Shown here piece after piece: positions 1 to 11,359 of a stretch of 64,000 nt of DNA. The position numbers and the translations under genes are program-made. How positions within the stretch are numbered: position 1 is the first letter of the stretch; each line of letters starts with the position of its first letter. The notes under the pieces are model-generated. The model was given only the letters and a program-made list of their open reading frames with translations. It did not search any database and was not told where the DNA came from. Source of the DNA: Aselliscus stoliczkanus (taxonomy: Eukaryota > Chordata > Mammalia > Chiroptera > Hipposideridae); the NCBI GenBank assembly GCA_033961575.1, contig CM066736.1:79012852-79076851 (forward strand), written 5' to 3'.

Positions 1-1130
1 ATGAAATCATCTCACAGGTCATCCCGACCAACCAGCACAGTCATATCAGCCACCTGGGGCTGGAGCTAAAGAACACCTCCACAAATAATGCTGGGGATAT
101 ATTGCCAGGTTCTTTCTCCTAGACCCCAGGAAGACATGCCCTCTTTTCTTTTTCCAATTTTTCAGTTTTATGAATTCTCTTCCTAAAGTATAATTTGTTC
201 CACATTCAGGTATGCCTTGATTAACATGACTTAAAGAAACAAGCCCTTTCCTTTTGCTTTGAGCCAAGATCTGATCAGATATGTATCTTTGACATCGTTG
301 AGAAGCCTCTATAATTTGTGCTATATCCTTTTGTTTAGGGTATATCCTTTCAGAGTTCTGATTAGGGGCAGGGGACTTTGATCTAACCCCTACTTCTGGG
401 CCCACACAGTCCTATTCTCCATGCCACTGTCAACTCTGGGAATTGAGATACCAGCTCCTTGCAGAAGCTCTTTAGTCCTTTGCTACGCCCAGTGCTTGCT
501 TTCTTCTCTGAACTTGTATTACACTTCATTTTCAGCCTCTGAGGATTTCTTATTTACTTACAAGCTTAGCCAATCATTCAAAAGTATTTTATAAATATTC
601 TATTCAGAAGTTTTAGCCGCTTTAAATGAGAAAGGTTTTGGGGACATCATAGAATCTCAAAGTATAATTTTCTTTAATACTTTTTCTTTTTAGATGCTTT
701 TAGCTCACTATCTTATCTTAATTTTGTCACTCCCCCATGAGGCAAACACATTTCCTTGCCAAGTTATTACCCAACCAAGAACCTCCCCACAGAGCGCATG
801 CCTGCATTCTCACCAACCCCTGAAGAGGTAAAATTAGAATTCAATATAATTTCTCCCAACTCCTCACTTGTTGTTGTTGTTTTTATTATTCATGTAGTAT
901 ACTTTGTGTGTTTGTGTGTCTCTTATAGGCTCAGCTTGTACTAATTTCCCAAATTACAAAAACAAATAAACCATGGTCTGTATCCTTCAGTACCATACAG
1001 GTTCACAGTATTGATCAATGGGTAAAGGAAGTAATTTTGAACGTAAAGGCAATGATAGTGGTATGATCAATGAAAAGACAATGTGATTTCAAAAAAGAAG
1101 CAGTTAGTCTGTCTAGAGGCAAGGGTGGGT
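1..1130. other. Upstream DLG2 intron, no recognised element
   Basis: I see no splice-flanked coding block and no repeat that I can name. The minus strand is open for about 119 codons between 405 and 46, but it begins at a GTG, has no recognisable domain and no splice context, so I treat it as chance. The sequence is ordinary AT-rich intron. Confidence 0.5.
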
Positions 1131-1134
1131 AGAA

Positions 1135-1500
1135 CAACAGAAGAAAGGAAACAGTACCTGGCCTCAGCCTTGAAGGCCAAGTAGAAGTTCACTAGAGAGA
1201 TGAGGAAGCAGGAAAAAGGCATCATTTTTAGTAAAGATAACAGCCTAAGAAAAGACAGTCAGAAAAGGGACAACCTGCTGTGAGGAGCTGTGCTCGGCCA
1301 TTTTATATAGCTGGGACAGGGAATGCCAGAGAGCATGGCGAAGTTAGCATTGGGGAGGAAGGTGAAGGTCAAATGATGAGGAACTTTGAATGCCATGCTT
1401 AGAAGTTTAGACTTTATCCTGCGAGCATACAGATCCCTGGAAGGATTTTGAGCCATAGAGTAGTATGGTCAGATTTGTATTTTAGAAAGACAACTGCAAA
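1135..1500 (-). repeat. L2 LINE fragment, antisense
   Basis: The stretch reading 'TTTAGACTTTATCCTG' and then 'TTTTGAGCCATAGAGTAG' and 'GTCAGATTTGTATTTTAG' is the reverse complement of the L2 3' region, which in sense carries the 'aaaatccaaactcctta' type string. Ancient and diverged, so the edges are approximate. Confidence 0.6.
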
Positions 1501-2259
1501 CATTTACATAGCTTACGTCCCACTGCACCACATAGCCTCTCACCATGGATGTTTTCAGAGGGAACTGGGGTGACTTCACAGAACTCAGAGGTTCAAAGCT
1601 CAAGAAACATCCCACTAATGGCCAGGAGAAAGCCTTCAGGTTTAGGGAGTTGCTTCCCTTTTTGAATCCTGAACCCTCTTAAGCCATCTGGTTTAAGGAG
1701 AAAGAATTAGCCCATAGCACCTTGCTCCTGAAAGCATCCCAGCTGGCTTAGAGCATCCTCTGAGAGTCCAGTTAAACAAGAGTGTGCTGCTGCTGATCCC
1801 ACAGCAGGGAGCAAGTCAGGCTGGCATCTCTCCAATTGTTCAGCTTCCAAATGTTTTATAATTACAACAGCTTTTTATGTCACATTAAAAGAAAAATAAA
1901 ACTGCATACATGAGTGTAGCATATTTCACCCAGGTGATGATAAAAAGACAAAATCATTTTTTAGAGGAAGACTGGTCGCTCTTTGCTCTTGGCTACTTCA
2001 GATTGTTGCACATGTTCCTGGCTGAGTACTTGTCCCATTCCTGGGCTTTTATGACTGTTTGTTTACATTTGGCTCCTCTCTCCCCAACTCTGTAACCTTT
2101 GTATTCACAGCACCTGACATAAAGTAGATACGTCATAGATGGTTGTGTATTGAAAGGTTGGATGGATAAAATATATGTCTTAAGTGGATAGATAAGTTTT
2201 CAAAAATTCTGATGTTACAAGAAACCAGTTTCCGTCTTCTGTAGGTTCCATATTTAAAA
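1501..2259. other. Intron, mostly unannotated
   Basis: No gene is seen. Bases 2100-2150 ('CAGCACCTGACATAAAGTAG') resemble the terminal part of a sense-strand L2 3' end. The remainder is unassigned. Confidence 0.45.
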
Positions 2260-2520
2260 TCTAATATGAAAACTGAAATTATTGAATAGTGAGTACCTTT
2301 ATGTACCAGGTTTTGGAAACAAAAAGCAAATGGTATGGACCCTGCTCTCAAGTTGATCTTTCTATCTGGAGAAAGAGACAAGAAGTAAACTAACCCAGTG
2401 TAATAAGAATTATGAAGACAACAACCTAGCCCAGAATAAAGAGATTGAGGAAAGGGTCAGGGATAGCTTCCAGAACATTGTGATCCTTGTGCTCTATCCT
2501 GAATAAAGAATGAGTTAGAA
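2260..2520 (-). repeat. L2 LINE fragment, antisense
   Basis: The order 'gtaccaggttttgg', 'gaccctgctctcaagttg', 'gagaaagagacaagaagtaa' follows the reverse complement of the L2 3' end (in sense: transcribed stretch before the 'gtgcctggcacatag' tail). Diverged; edges uncertain. Confidence 0.5.
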
Positions 2521-3517
2521 TTTTGTTCCACTGTCCACATGTTATGATATATAATTATGACTAGTAATGGGCCCGTTGGCCATCTGAATTCTGGATGATG
2601 AATGACATAGTAAATGGGAGCCCAAACCATTTCAGTAAGAAAAGTATTGCAGTTTTCTTTTTATAAATTGCTGGTGTGCCCTGATTTATTCAATCATCAG
2701 GCATTTATCAAGCACTCTTCTAGGTGTATTGGGGACACCTAGAAGTGTAAACCATGACACTACATCTTCAAGTCATTATAATCTCACTGGAGGCTACAAT
2801 GTTCTCATGCATAAAACAGTTCATGGAAATGCAGGGCAGTGTATGTGTCAGACTCAAAGTAGCCATTGGCCTAGGCAATAAATGTGCAGAAGTGAGAGCT
2901 GTAGCTGAAATATTTGGGAATGGGTCATCATGAAGAAGGTGGACCTTGAGCAGGTCTAATACAAAACACACAAAAAATAAGACAAAAGGGGAAAAACAAG
3001 ATTAAAGAAAAGGCTATTTCAGATGAGAGAACTTGAAAAGGGAAGGACAGAGGTGGGTTGAGAGTGGAATACTAAATCAGCTTAGTTACAGAGAATTCCC
3101 ATGAGCCGAGTGCCAACCTGAGTCCCATGGAGGAGAGACACATGAAGGATATGCTGTCAAACACCAGCAGTCTCACTGGCCACCCATAGCTGGATCCACA
3201 ACAGACATGCTTGGTTTGAACTGTACCATAACTTTAATTTTTTTTATCATTGGCAAATTTAAATTCTGGAATATTCATGTAAAAATCTAGATATCTTTCG
3301 ATTGTAGAATCAGGCAACAGTAGTCCGTGTTCCTGCTTGGAGCAATTGTCCGAAGTTGAGCAGAAGCAGCCCTTTAGGTAGAATATATTCCCCAATTTGC
3401 TACCATCCCTACTCAGCCTGCTATATTCATTACCTGCCCTATTCCTGTGGATTTTAGATTTTACCATCCCTGGTTATAGTCTAATGAAAAGGAAAAACAT
3501 TTGCTTACATAACTATA
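2521..3517. other. Intron, mostly unannotated
   Basis: No coding block is seen. About 2680-2780 ('GGCATTTATCAAGCACTC') looks like another short antisense L2 3' fragment. The rest is unassigned. Confidence 0.45.
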
Positions 3518-3679
3518 CAGTTGGCCCTCTGTATCCACTGGTTCCGCATCCCAGGATTTAACCAACCTCACTCATTTCCATGGATATGAAGTGTCAACTA
3601 AGGGATTTGAGCATCCAGAGATATGGGGACCTGTGGGGGGCCCTGGAACCAATACACTACAGATACCTAGGGATGAATC
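3518..3679. mobile_element. Tigger/pogo-type nonautonomous DNA transposon
   Basis: The left end 'CAGTTGGCCCTCTGTATCC' follows a TA dinucleotide, and the right part ends '...GATACCTAGGGATGAATC' next to TA. This is the hallmark of the TcMar-Tigger group in mammals, which targets TA. The element is only about 160 bp and has no transposase, so it is a nonautonomous or internally deleted copy. Confidence 0.7.
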
Positions 3680-3714
3680 TAATATAAAGAAGAGGACAAA
3701 GTGAGGTTTAAATC

Positions 3715-4230
3715 ACTGGGAGTTCATTCATTCATTCATTCCATAGCTATTTCCTGAGTTACTGCTACCTGTCAGGCATCCTGTTATTACTGGGGAAATT
3801 CTGGTGCCTGGATTCCCCAAGTTCACAGTCTACTGATGGAGAAGCACATAGGAGCAATAATCATTGCACAATGTGATAAATGCCATAATGAAGTTATGTG
3901 AACAAGACACAGTGTGGCCCCAGGGAGCAAGTGATCACCTACCTGTACCTGGGGAGTTAGAGAAGTAGCACTTGAACTGAGTTTTAGGATGGCTTAAGCC
4001 AAGGAATGGAGGTGTGCACCAACATGTGAAACTCAGGAAATACAAGGAATGTGACATGGCTGGAGACACTAAGCAGGAAACTAAGAGAAGCAAGTTTGCA
4101 CTTTAGTAAGGACAATATGGTTGGAATATTGAAACTAGAACTAACAACACTTCAAACTTGAAGGCTATCCTAAGAGTCTAGGCCTGAACTGAAGGGGAGT
4201 GAGAGGTTGAGGTGGATACCATGATGTTCA
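3715..4230 (-). repeat. L2 LINE fragment, antisense
   Basis: It begins with tandem 'ATTC' (reverse complement of the GAATGAATGA tail of L2) and proceeds through 'tactgctacctgtcaggc', 'gataaatgccataatgaag' and 'gggagttagagaagtagcac', in the order expected for a reversed L2 3' kilobase. Ancient and diverged. Confidence 0.6.
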
Positions 4231-4489
4231 GAGAGAGAAGAGTGCAAGGCAGTATATGGTGAAATATTGAAGTGTGTTTCAAATGATAGATACTAAGGGC
4301 AGTTGAAGTGAATCTTTGAGTGTCAATAATTCTGGAAACAATATTTTGTAAATATATTGAGGTGCCTTTTTAAAATTCAAGTCCTTCTCTGGCTTATACA
4401 AAATATATTTTAGTTTAGTTCTTTTTTATTTTTGTTTACATTCTCTCTCCATTTGATGACTAAAACACTTAACTTGTGGTAAAGAGATT

Positions 4490-5466
4490 AGCTTTGTAAA
4501 AACAACAATGAGATACCATGACACACCTATTAGAATGGCCAAAATCTAGGACACTGACACCACCACATCCTGGTGAGAAACTCATTCAGTGCTGGTGAGA
4601 ATACAAAATGGTACAGCCACTTTGGAAGACCAGTTTATCAGTTTCTCACAAAACTAAACGTATTTTTACCATATGATCCAGTAATCATGTTTCTTGGTAT
4701 TTACCCAAAGGAGTCAAAAACTTACATCCTCACAAAAACCTATAGATCAATATTTATAGCAGCTTTATTCATAATTGCCAAAACTGGGAAGAAACCAAGA
4801 TGTCCTTCAATAGGTGAATAGATAAATAAACTGTGATCCATTCAACCAATGTAATATTGTTCAGTGCTAAAAAGAAATGTGCTATCAAGCCATGAAAGGA
4901 CACGGAGGAAACTTAAACGCTTATTGCTAAATGAAAGAAGCCAATATGAAAAGGCTGCATACTGTATGAGTCAAATCATATGACATTCTGGAAAAGACAA
5001 AACTATGAAGACAATAAACATCAGTGATTGCCAGGGGTTGTGTGTAGAGGAGAAATAGTTGAAGTGTAGGACATTTTTTTAGGTGAGTGAAACTATTGGG
5101 TTGTCAGAAAACTCATGACTCAGTTTTGCAACGAAAAACAGAAAAAATACAGCATGACTTTTCTGACAACCCAATATTCCGTGTAATGCTATAATAATGG
5201 ATTCATGTCATTATACATTTATCCAAACCCATAGAATGTATAATATGTCCAACACCAAGAGTAAACCCTAATGTAAACTACAGACTTTGGATGATTATGA
5301 TGTGTCAATATAGGTTTATCAGTTATAACAAATGTACCACTCTGTTGGTGAATGTTGATAATGGGGGGACTGTGCATGTGTGGGGGCAGAAAGTATATGG
5401 GAAATCTCTGTACCTTCTCAATTTTGCTGTGAACCTAAAATTGCTCTAAAAAGTCTTTAAAAAGGA
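4490..5466 (+). repeat. Old L1 (L1M-type) 3' end, sense
   Basis: It contains the typical end of L1 ORF2. The frame at 4573-4821 reads in part 'FLPYDPVIMFLGIYPKESK', close to the conserved ORF2 C-terminal string, followed by a 3' UTR ending in 'TTGCTCTAAAAAGTC' and an A-rich tail. The copy is 5'-truncated and inactive. A mariner MITE interrupts it at 5096-5174. Confidence 0.8.
5096..5174. mobile_element. Palindromic mariner MITE, copy 1
   Basis: 79 bp from TTGGGTTGTC to GACAACCCAA. The two halves are inverted repeats that contain the string 'TGACTTTTCTGACAACCC' and its near-complement. TA dinucleotides flank it at 5094-5095 and 5175-5176, the target duplication of Tc1/mariner elements. It sits inside the L1 3' UTR and is therefore younger than that L1. 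Confidence 0.85.
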
Positions 5467-5535
5467 AGAAACTAGTTTTGATGCTTACTAGCTATGTGCC
5501 TAAACCCAGCTAGCTTAGACAAGCTGACGTATCTA

Positions 5536-5616
5536 TTGGGTTGTCGTAAAAGTCATGACATATTTTTTCTATGTTTTTCATTGCAATAATGCATCATGAC
5601 TTTTCCGACAACCTGA
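5536..5616. mobile_element. Palindromic mariner MITE, copy 2
   Basis: 81 bp with left end 'TTGGGTTGTCGTAAAAGTC' and right end 'GACTTTTCCGACAACCTGA'. It is flanked by TA at 5534-5535 and 5617-5618. Same family as the copies at 5096, 13706, 17388 and 23870, but its loop is in the opposite orientation ('TTTTTCATTGCAAT'). Confidence 0.85.
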
Positions 5617-6570
5617 TAAGTATCAGTAAAATAAAACTACTATTTCATGGGGTTTTTATCCTCTAACAGGAAAAAATATACATGAAACACATTAAAATCT
5701 ACTGTTTAATGTACTCAGTTATTAATATAAGGAATTTTAAATTAGAAAAGTAAATCATTTGGAGTGTGCTTAGGATATTTTATTTGCATACCATTTTACA
5801 GATTTATTTCTCCCCATTATTAAAATAACCGTCATGTTCACTGTAATATAAAATCCTATTTTTAAAAAGACATTTAAACCTCACAAAGTGAGAAAATTCC
5901 AAATAATTTGGATTAAAGACTTGTTCAGATTATTTAAGTAAATGAGGTCCAGGTAAAATAAATAAAATCTACTCTCACTAAAGCATTACATATTTTATGT
6001 TTTTACACGTAAAAAGCAATATGTCAAAATACACTAACAAAATACTCCCAGATAGATAACATAGAGAATTTATGGGGGATGATGTTTCATAATGCTCTTT
6101 TAAAGCTATATTCTTTCTGCAGTCACTTTGCATATTAAACATGTAAGGATAATCCTTCCAAAGGAATTAAGTTTCATCCCATTTTTATGCTTCAACACCA
6201 TAATGCTTTCACTTTCTCATTTCTGATAGCAGCACCATGAAAAGAAATATTTCACTTTCTTCTTAACTTTGCAAGAAGTACAAAAAAATTTCTCAGCTTT
6301 TTTGTCTGAGACATGAGAGAGGTGAGACAGTGGCAAACTGGGGAATAAATACCCCATCTACAAAGGACCATGTTCTAACCAACTGTTGCTATGCAACAAA
6401 ACTGAGAGCCAGTGTTGACAGAATGTCTGATTCCATGTGAAGCCGTAAATCCACATTTTATGCAAATTTTTCTAATTTTAAACATGTGTGACTAATTCAA
6501 AAATTTGTGAACACTGTGGGTCAAATTAAGCCTTCGGCTTGCTGGTTTGCAATCTCTGGAATATATCATG
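5617..6570. other. AT-rich intron without recognised repeats
   Basis: No repeat or coding signal that I can name. Long repeat-free intron segments in DLG2 can hold conserved noncoding elements, but nothing in the sequence alone proves it here. Confidence 0.4.
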
Positions 6571-6574
6571 CTTT

Positions 6575-6700
6575 AGACTCAGAGATTTTGAGTCAGGAAA
6601 TCTGTGTACTAACCTTGCTTTTGCAACTTACCAAATAATAAAACCTTGGGCAAGCAGTCTCATTTCACTAATCTAAAAAGTTGTCATAATAATTTATTCA
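6575..6700 (+). repeat. MIR fragment, sense
   Basis: 'GAGTCAGGAAATCTGTGTAC' followed by 'ACCTTGGGCAAGCAGTCTC' is the sense MIR core and its tRNA-SINE downstream region ('cttgggcaagt.act'). Diverged. Confidence 0.6.
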
Positions 6701-6704
6701 TCAG

Positions 6705-6960
6705 CTTATTTATCTTAAGATTTTGTATGAAAATTTTCAAACACAAATAAAAGCTTGAAGAATTTTATTATGAATGCACATATACTCTCCACTTAGATTC
6801 CACTATTAACACTTTACTACACTTGCTCTGCAGGATACCTATCCATCTATCCAGTGATCAGCTCATCTTACTTTGGGGTTGGTTTCAAAGTAGTTACAGC
6901 CATCAGTATACCTCCTTCATTGGAATGTTTTCAGGAATAAATGAAATGATGCACAGAAAA
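6705..6960 (-). repeat. Old L1-like 3' fragment, antisense
   Basis: The string 'GAAAATTTTCAAACACAAAT' followed by 'ATTCCACTATTAACACTT' resembles a reversed old L1 3' UTR. Assignment is from memory of the family and is weak. Confidence 0.35.
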
Positions 6961-7206
6961 CATTGAGCACCATATCTAGCACACAGATACACATGAGAAT
7001 CATAATAGCCCCCTTCCCTACATCTGTGTTTCTTATGTGTGGCTTGAATGTCACTGGACCCACTAAGAGTGTGTATGTTTTATATGAGTACTTGGGAAGA
7101 GGAAGATTTTTACAACTTTTTCATCAAAATCCTGTTGGCCTCTATCTTCAAATTATCTCCAGAACCTGGACTTCTGTTTCCAGCCAAAATGGAGTATCTG
7201 CATTCT

Positions 7207-7267
7207 CCTTTAATCCTCCCTCTTGTAAAAAAATAAAAAATAAAAATAAAATAAATAAATAAATAAA
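7207..7267 (+). repeat. A-rich simple repeat
   Basis: Tandem AAAAT and AAAT units. It may be the tail of a decayed retroelement or simply low complexity. Confidence 0.7.
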
Positions 7268-7589
7268 TGCTTTAGAGTTTAGACTAATAAAGAAAGCAAA
7301 TATAGTAAAACTCTAAATATTGTAAAGAAGAAGGCTCGAAGTGGAGTGACACACCAATGAATTCCCTGGATTTTCTTTGTTCCCCATATATTCTGGATGG
7401 GGCCCTGGAGAGGCCTGCACCCTGGAACCACCAATGCAGTCAAGAAAAAGCTTCAAGAAAAGTCTACCGCCTGCCCGTAACCAAAAACTGGGAAAAGGTT
7501 GGGCTAATAGAAATGGGAATCTTTTGATAATGCTGTGCCTATGCTAGTCTAACATCAAAGGAAAAACCATCCCCTCACCCTTGAGGTAC

Positions 7590-8107
7590 CAGTGGATTGT
7601 GCAGTAGCTAGACTTCTGGCCCCACCAGGAACAGCTGAGAGATGTGATTATGAGATGGCCCTCCCCTTCCTCCATTGGGCTGGTGTTAGTGGGCCAAACA
7701 GGAACTGGACTTCTACTGCCATCAGGCAGCAAAGAGGTAGAACCAGGTGGTGTGAGGGTGTTTCTGGATGATGTTAACATCTGAATCAGTGTACTGAATA
7801 AAGTCCATTGCCCTGTCTAATATGGACGGCCCCATCCAACCCATTAAGGGCCTGAATAGAACAACAACAAAACATAATAAGAAAGAATTCTCTCCCTCTT
7901 TATGACTATCTTTGAGCTGGGACATTGATCTCCTGACTCTAAACTCAGACTTGACCTGAAAGTTACACCATCAGCTCTCCTAGGTATCTAGCTAGGAGAT
8001 CCTGACACTTCTTAGAAGCCATGACTGCTTGAGCCAATTCTTTATAATAAAATGCCTTTATATCTCCTACTGGTTCTGTTTCTCTGCAAAACCCTGACTA
8101 ATGCAGT
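7590..8107 (-). repeat. Probable ancient LTR or MER-type repeat
   Basis: The segment ends 'CCCTGACTAATGCAG', preceded by 'GAGCCAATTCTTTATAATAA' and 'GGTTCTGTTTCTCTGC'. This is a very common mammalian interspersed repeat end that in the opposite orientation begins TGYATTAGTCAGGGTT, with TG...CA-like termini. No protein-coding viral remnant is visible. The family name and left border are uncertain. Confidence 0.45.
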
Positions 8108-8114
8108 CCTACTC

Positions 8115-8349
8115 ACCACTAGAAACTGAATTCTGCCAACAACCTGAATGAATGTGGAAACAGATTTCTCCCCAGAGCTTCCCAATAAACCTTGGTCTGG
8201 CTGGCATTGATTTTAGCCTTGTGAAATGCTAGTCCACCGACCTAGACCAGCCCACCCAGATTTCTGACCTACAGAAATGTGAGATCATTGGTGTTGTTTT
8301 AAGCTACTGAGTTTGTGGTAATTGTTACTCATCAATAGAAAACAAATAC
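8115..8349 (+). repeat. MLT1-type (ERVL-MaLR) LTR 3' part
   Basis: 'TTTTAAGCTACTGAGTTTGT' then 'GGTAATTGTTACTC' and 'AATAGAAAACAAATAC' is the characteristic 3' end of MLT1 LTRs. Only an old solo-LTR fragment remains, without any gag/pol/env sequence nearby. Confidence 0.75.
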
Positions 8350-8359
8350 ACTGACTTCA

Positions 8360-8830
8360 TCTTTTCTACCAGTCTCCTTCCTTCATCCACTCAGTTCAGC
8401 CACACTGGCCTCCTAGCTCTTTCTTGACAACAGCAGGCACCCTCCCACATCAGGGCCTCTGCATGGGCTGTTCTGCTGGCAGGAATGCTCTTCCGATACA
8501 TATCCATATGACTTTTTTCCTCACCTCTTCAGCCTTTCCTTAAGTACCACTTTCTCAATGAATCCTATCCAGCCCACCCCCGCCCTCATCACAACCTGTC
8601 CATCTTATACTACTCCACTTTTCCTTTTTCTCCAAAATATTTATTGCCTTCTAACATACAATATAGCAAACTGATGTATTTTACCTATTGCTCATTAGTG
8701 GTCTACATCCTTTAGAATGTAAGTCCATAAGGGCAGGGATATTTGTTTTGCTTGCAAACTTTCTGAGTGCCCGGAACATTTTCTCGCATAGTAGATACTT
8801 GCAAAGTATTTGTAGAATAAAATCAATGAA
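8360..8830 (+). repeat. L2 LINE 3' end, sense
   Basis: It contains 'AGGGCCTCTGCATGGGCTGT', 'AGAATGTAAGTCCATAAGGG' and the 'GTGCCCGGAAC...TAGTAGATACTTG' terminal motif of L2, in sense order. No usable reading frame remains. Confidence 0.75.
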
Positions 8831-9235
8831 CTCTATGTCAAGTTACCTTTTATTGCATTATATTGTAACATAATAAGCTGTTATGTGCATTTTACACCCT
8901 TCCCCATAATAATGCTAAATATACATAGAATGCATCTCTGTGCATGGATACGTGTTAACAAATAACAGGCTCTTTCTGTAGTCATTACTATCAACATATT
9001 GTATCAGATGGTCCTTTGCCATTCTTACATTACTACGAGCAGGAACATAGAAGAGGAACTTTAATGATTGGGACTGAGATATTTGGGAGAGGAGGATGGG
9101 TGATACAGAAGGCACATTTGTCAAACCTAAGGCTTGCAGAATACATTTCTTAAAGCTACTGATATAGAAAATTGAACTAGATGCCCTCTAAGATCTCTTA
9201 AAACCCCATATTCCATAATTTTTTGGCATCTCCAC
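8831..9235. other. Intron, unannotated
   Basis: Nothing is recognised here beyond AT-rich intronic sequence. Confidence 0.4.
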
Positions 9236-9900
9236 AAACTCAGTTTACTGTTGGCTCAAGATTTGATCTTTCATCTTTTTGCTGATGACCCTCAAATCTG
9301 CACTTGCCATCCTAAGGACCCAAATCCCTATCCTTTTTCACCAACTGCTTCCAAACATCTCTACATGGATGTTCCACTGTTACCTAAAACTGAGCATGTC
9401 AAAATCACATGCGTTATCATCCCCTGCATCCCACTCCCTTCCTGTTTTTGTGAGTTCCATAGATGTTCTTTGCTCCCTCCTCCTCCAATGCCTGAGTCCT
9501 CTGAACCACTGCTTCTCCCTTAAAATTTTCTCTCTCATGTTGTATTTCATTATCACTGCTGTCGTCCTGTTCAGGCTGTCACTTCCTCAAACCTGGATTT
9601 CTTGGTCAGCATCCTACCTGACTTTCCTGGTTCCCATTATATCTGTGTTTTTGTCTCTGTCAACCCTATATATGACAATTGCTTAATCTTTCTAAAATGG
9701 ATTTAAATATTCTTAGGTCTTCAAATTTTTCCAAAGAGTCACCCCTACCTGCTGAGCAAATTTTAATTAACTATCAAGCAAACCCTCAGGCTGGCATATA
9801 AGACCTTTCATGGTCTTGCCTCTTCAATCTAGTTTCTTATCCCCCAAATTCTCTCCCTCTTTTTGGATACATCCATCCTACCGAGTACTATCATGGTGCT
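9236..9900 (+). repeat. L2 LINE fragment, sense
   Basis: The strings 'TTTGCTGATGACCCTCAAAT', 'AAACTGAGCATGTC' and later 'AGACCTTTCATGGTCTTGCC' are internal L2 sequence upstream of the 3' end. The reading frames visible here are relics, not genes. Confidence 0.65.
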
Positions 9901-10193
9901 CAATGCAAGAAGAGATGTTATAAACAAAGGAAAGGTGGAAGTGAGGCTAGTTTAAGAAAATGTTTTGGAATTAAAGAATGACTTCGCATGATATTTTGGC
10001 ATTTGTTACAGTGAGGAACTCAGCATCTTCCCTGATAGTAGCGTCTTACTTAATGTGCAAACGCATCTTACTTTGGGTAGCGGTTTTCATAGGTAGTGAA
10101 TTGCTGGTATCATATATCCCAATTAAAGTTAAAGCAATCTAAACCTTGAGTGGGTCACCCTGTAAGCTGTGTTCTCTGCTTTTTTTTCTACAG

Positions 10194-10350
10194 AGAGCCC
10201 CGCAAGGTGGTTTTACACAAAGGCTCCACTGGCCTGGGCTTCAACATCGTGGGCGGGGAAGACGGAGAAGGGATTTTTGTATCCTTCATCCTGGCTGGGG
10301 GACCAGCGGACCTGAGCGGGGAGCTCCAGAGAGGAGACCAGATCCTATCC
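10194..10350 (+). CDS. DLG2: DLG2 (PSD-93) exon: first two thirds of PDZ3
   Basis: A 157-base internal coding exon of the DLG2 synaptic scaffold, a membrane-associated guanylate kinase that clusters receptors and channels at the postsynaptic membrane. The acceptor is a polypyrimidine tract ending in TACAG at 10189-10193; the donor is TCC|GTGAGT at 10350/10351. The first base completes a split codon, then 52 codons run from [10 protein letters not shown] to GDQILS. The GLGF carboxylate-binding loop of PDZ3 lies at 10231-10242, and '[19 protein letters not shown]' covers strands B-C and helix A. The pairing KVVLHKG, GIFVSF and ELQRGDQ fits recalled DLG2; DLG1, DLG3 and DLG4 differ at several of these positions. 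The exon ends in phase 0 and joins the exon at 61959 to complete PDZ3. Codons are intact with no stop or frameshift, so this is a real exon. Confidence 0.97.
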
Positions 10351-10799
10351 GTGAGTTTCTCTCCTTAATCTCCACTCCTTCCATGTCTGACACCATCAGG
10401 AAAAGTCACTTTCTGATATGACTCCAAACGCACCTTAATTACAAAGGGAAAATGATGAGAGTTTTATGGCTTTGGATGTGTGTTGCAGTTTAAATGGTGT
10501 TCAGGTGCTTGATGTTTGTTACTTCCTCAAATACAGGTAAAGGTGCTAGGGTTTTCATTTAGATTTTCTGAGACATATTTACATCCAATAAAACATGAAG
10601 AAGCATGCCTCTTTAAGGTATCTTACTTATTTTTTTAATGCAAATCAGTTTCCAATTCCATGATTCTGCTCTAAAAACTGCACCTTTACAATGTGTAGTT
10701 GGTTGCATACAACTATGCAAGAAAATACATAACATAATGCTATACATATTAGGTGATGTTGACAAGTAGTAGCAGCATCGCCATTTACCTAAATGCAAG

Positions 10800-10985
10800 A
10801 ATTGCCAGCAACAAGTTATTAAGCATTTATTATTTACTTAGAATTTTATAAAAGTAATATTTAATTCTCACAATCCCTCTAAAAGGCATTGCCCCATGTT
10901 CAAATGAAGAGAATAAGGTTCAGAGAGGTTTAGTAACTTGTCCAAGTTTACCTAACTAGAATGAGTCAGAGCTGGGATTTAAATA
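10800..10985 (-). repeat. MIR, antisense
   Basis: 'TTCTCACAATCCCTCTAAAA', 'AAGGTTCAGAGAGGTTTAGT' and 'GTCAGAGCTGGGATTTAAAT' follow the reversed MIR consensus order. Confidence 0.75.
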
Positions 10986-10999
10986 TTGTTTAATGGCCA

Positions 11000-11125
11000 T
11001 CACATCTTCCCTCCATCACATCTTCCCTCCCTTCTTTTTCTCCTCCCTCCTCTATTTCTTCTCTCCCCCCCTTCTTTTCCTCCCTTCCTTTTATCTTTCC
11101 TTTTGCCTTCCTTTCTTCCCCAGTT
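11000..11125 (+). repeat. Pyrimidine-rich tract
   Basis: An almost pure C/T strand of over 100 bases, beginning with two copies of 'CATCTTCCCTCC'. Such homopyrimidine-homopurine tracts can adopt triplex structure. Confidence 0.8.
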
Positions 11126-11229
11126 TTTTATTATTCAAATACTTATTGACTGCTTCTTTCTACTACACCAAGCTAAAGTCATTATAACCTGGGATATTGA
11201 CTGCAAAATTCTCTCTAGAACATACCTAC

Positions 11230-11286
11230 ATCATCATCATGATTATCATCATCATCATTATCATCATCATCATCATCATCATCATC
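11230..11286 (+). repeat. (ATC)n microsatellite
   Basis: Imperfect CAT/ATC trinucleotide array of about 19 units with GATT interruptions. Confidence 0.95.
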
Positions 11287-11359
11287 CTTGTTCAAAATCT
11301 GTAGATGGGGTCCGCTCTGTCAGTTTATCACAGTCAACATTCACATTGTCGTAGCATTT

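Noticed and set aside
10150..10368. ORF 10150-10368 taken as a complete small protein
   Set aside because: The PDZ homology begins exactly at an acceptor and ends at a donor; flanking codons are intron read-through.
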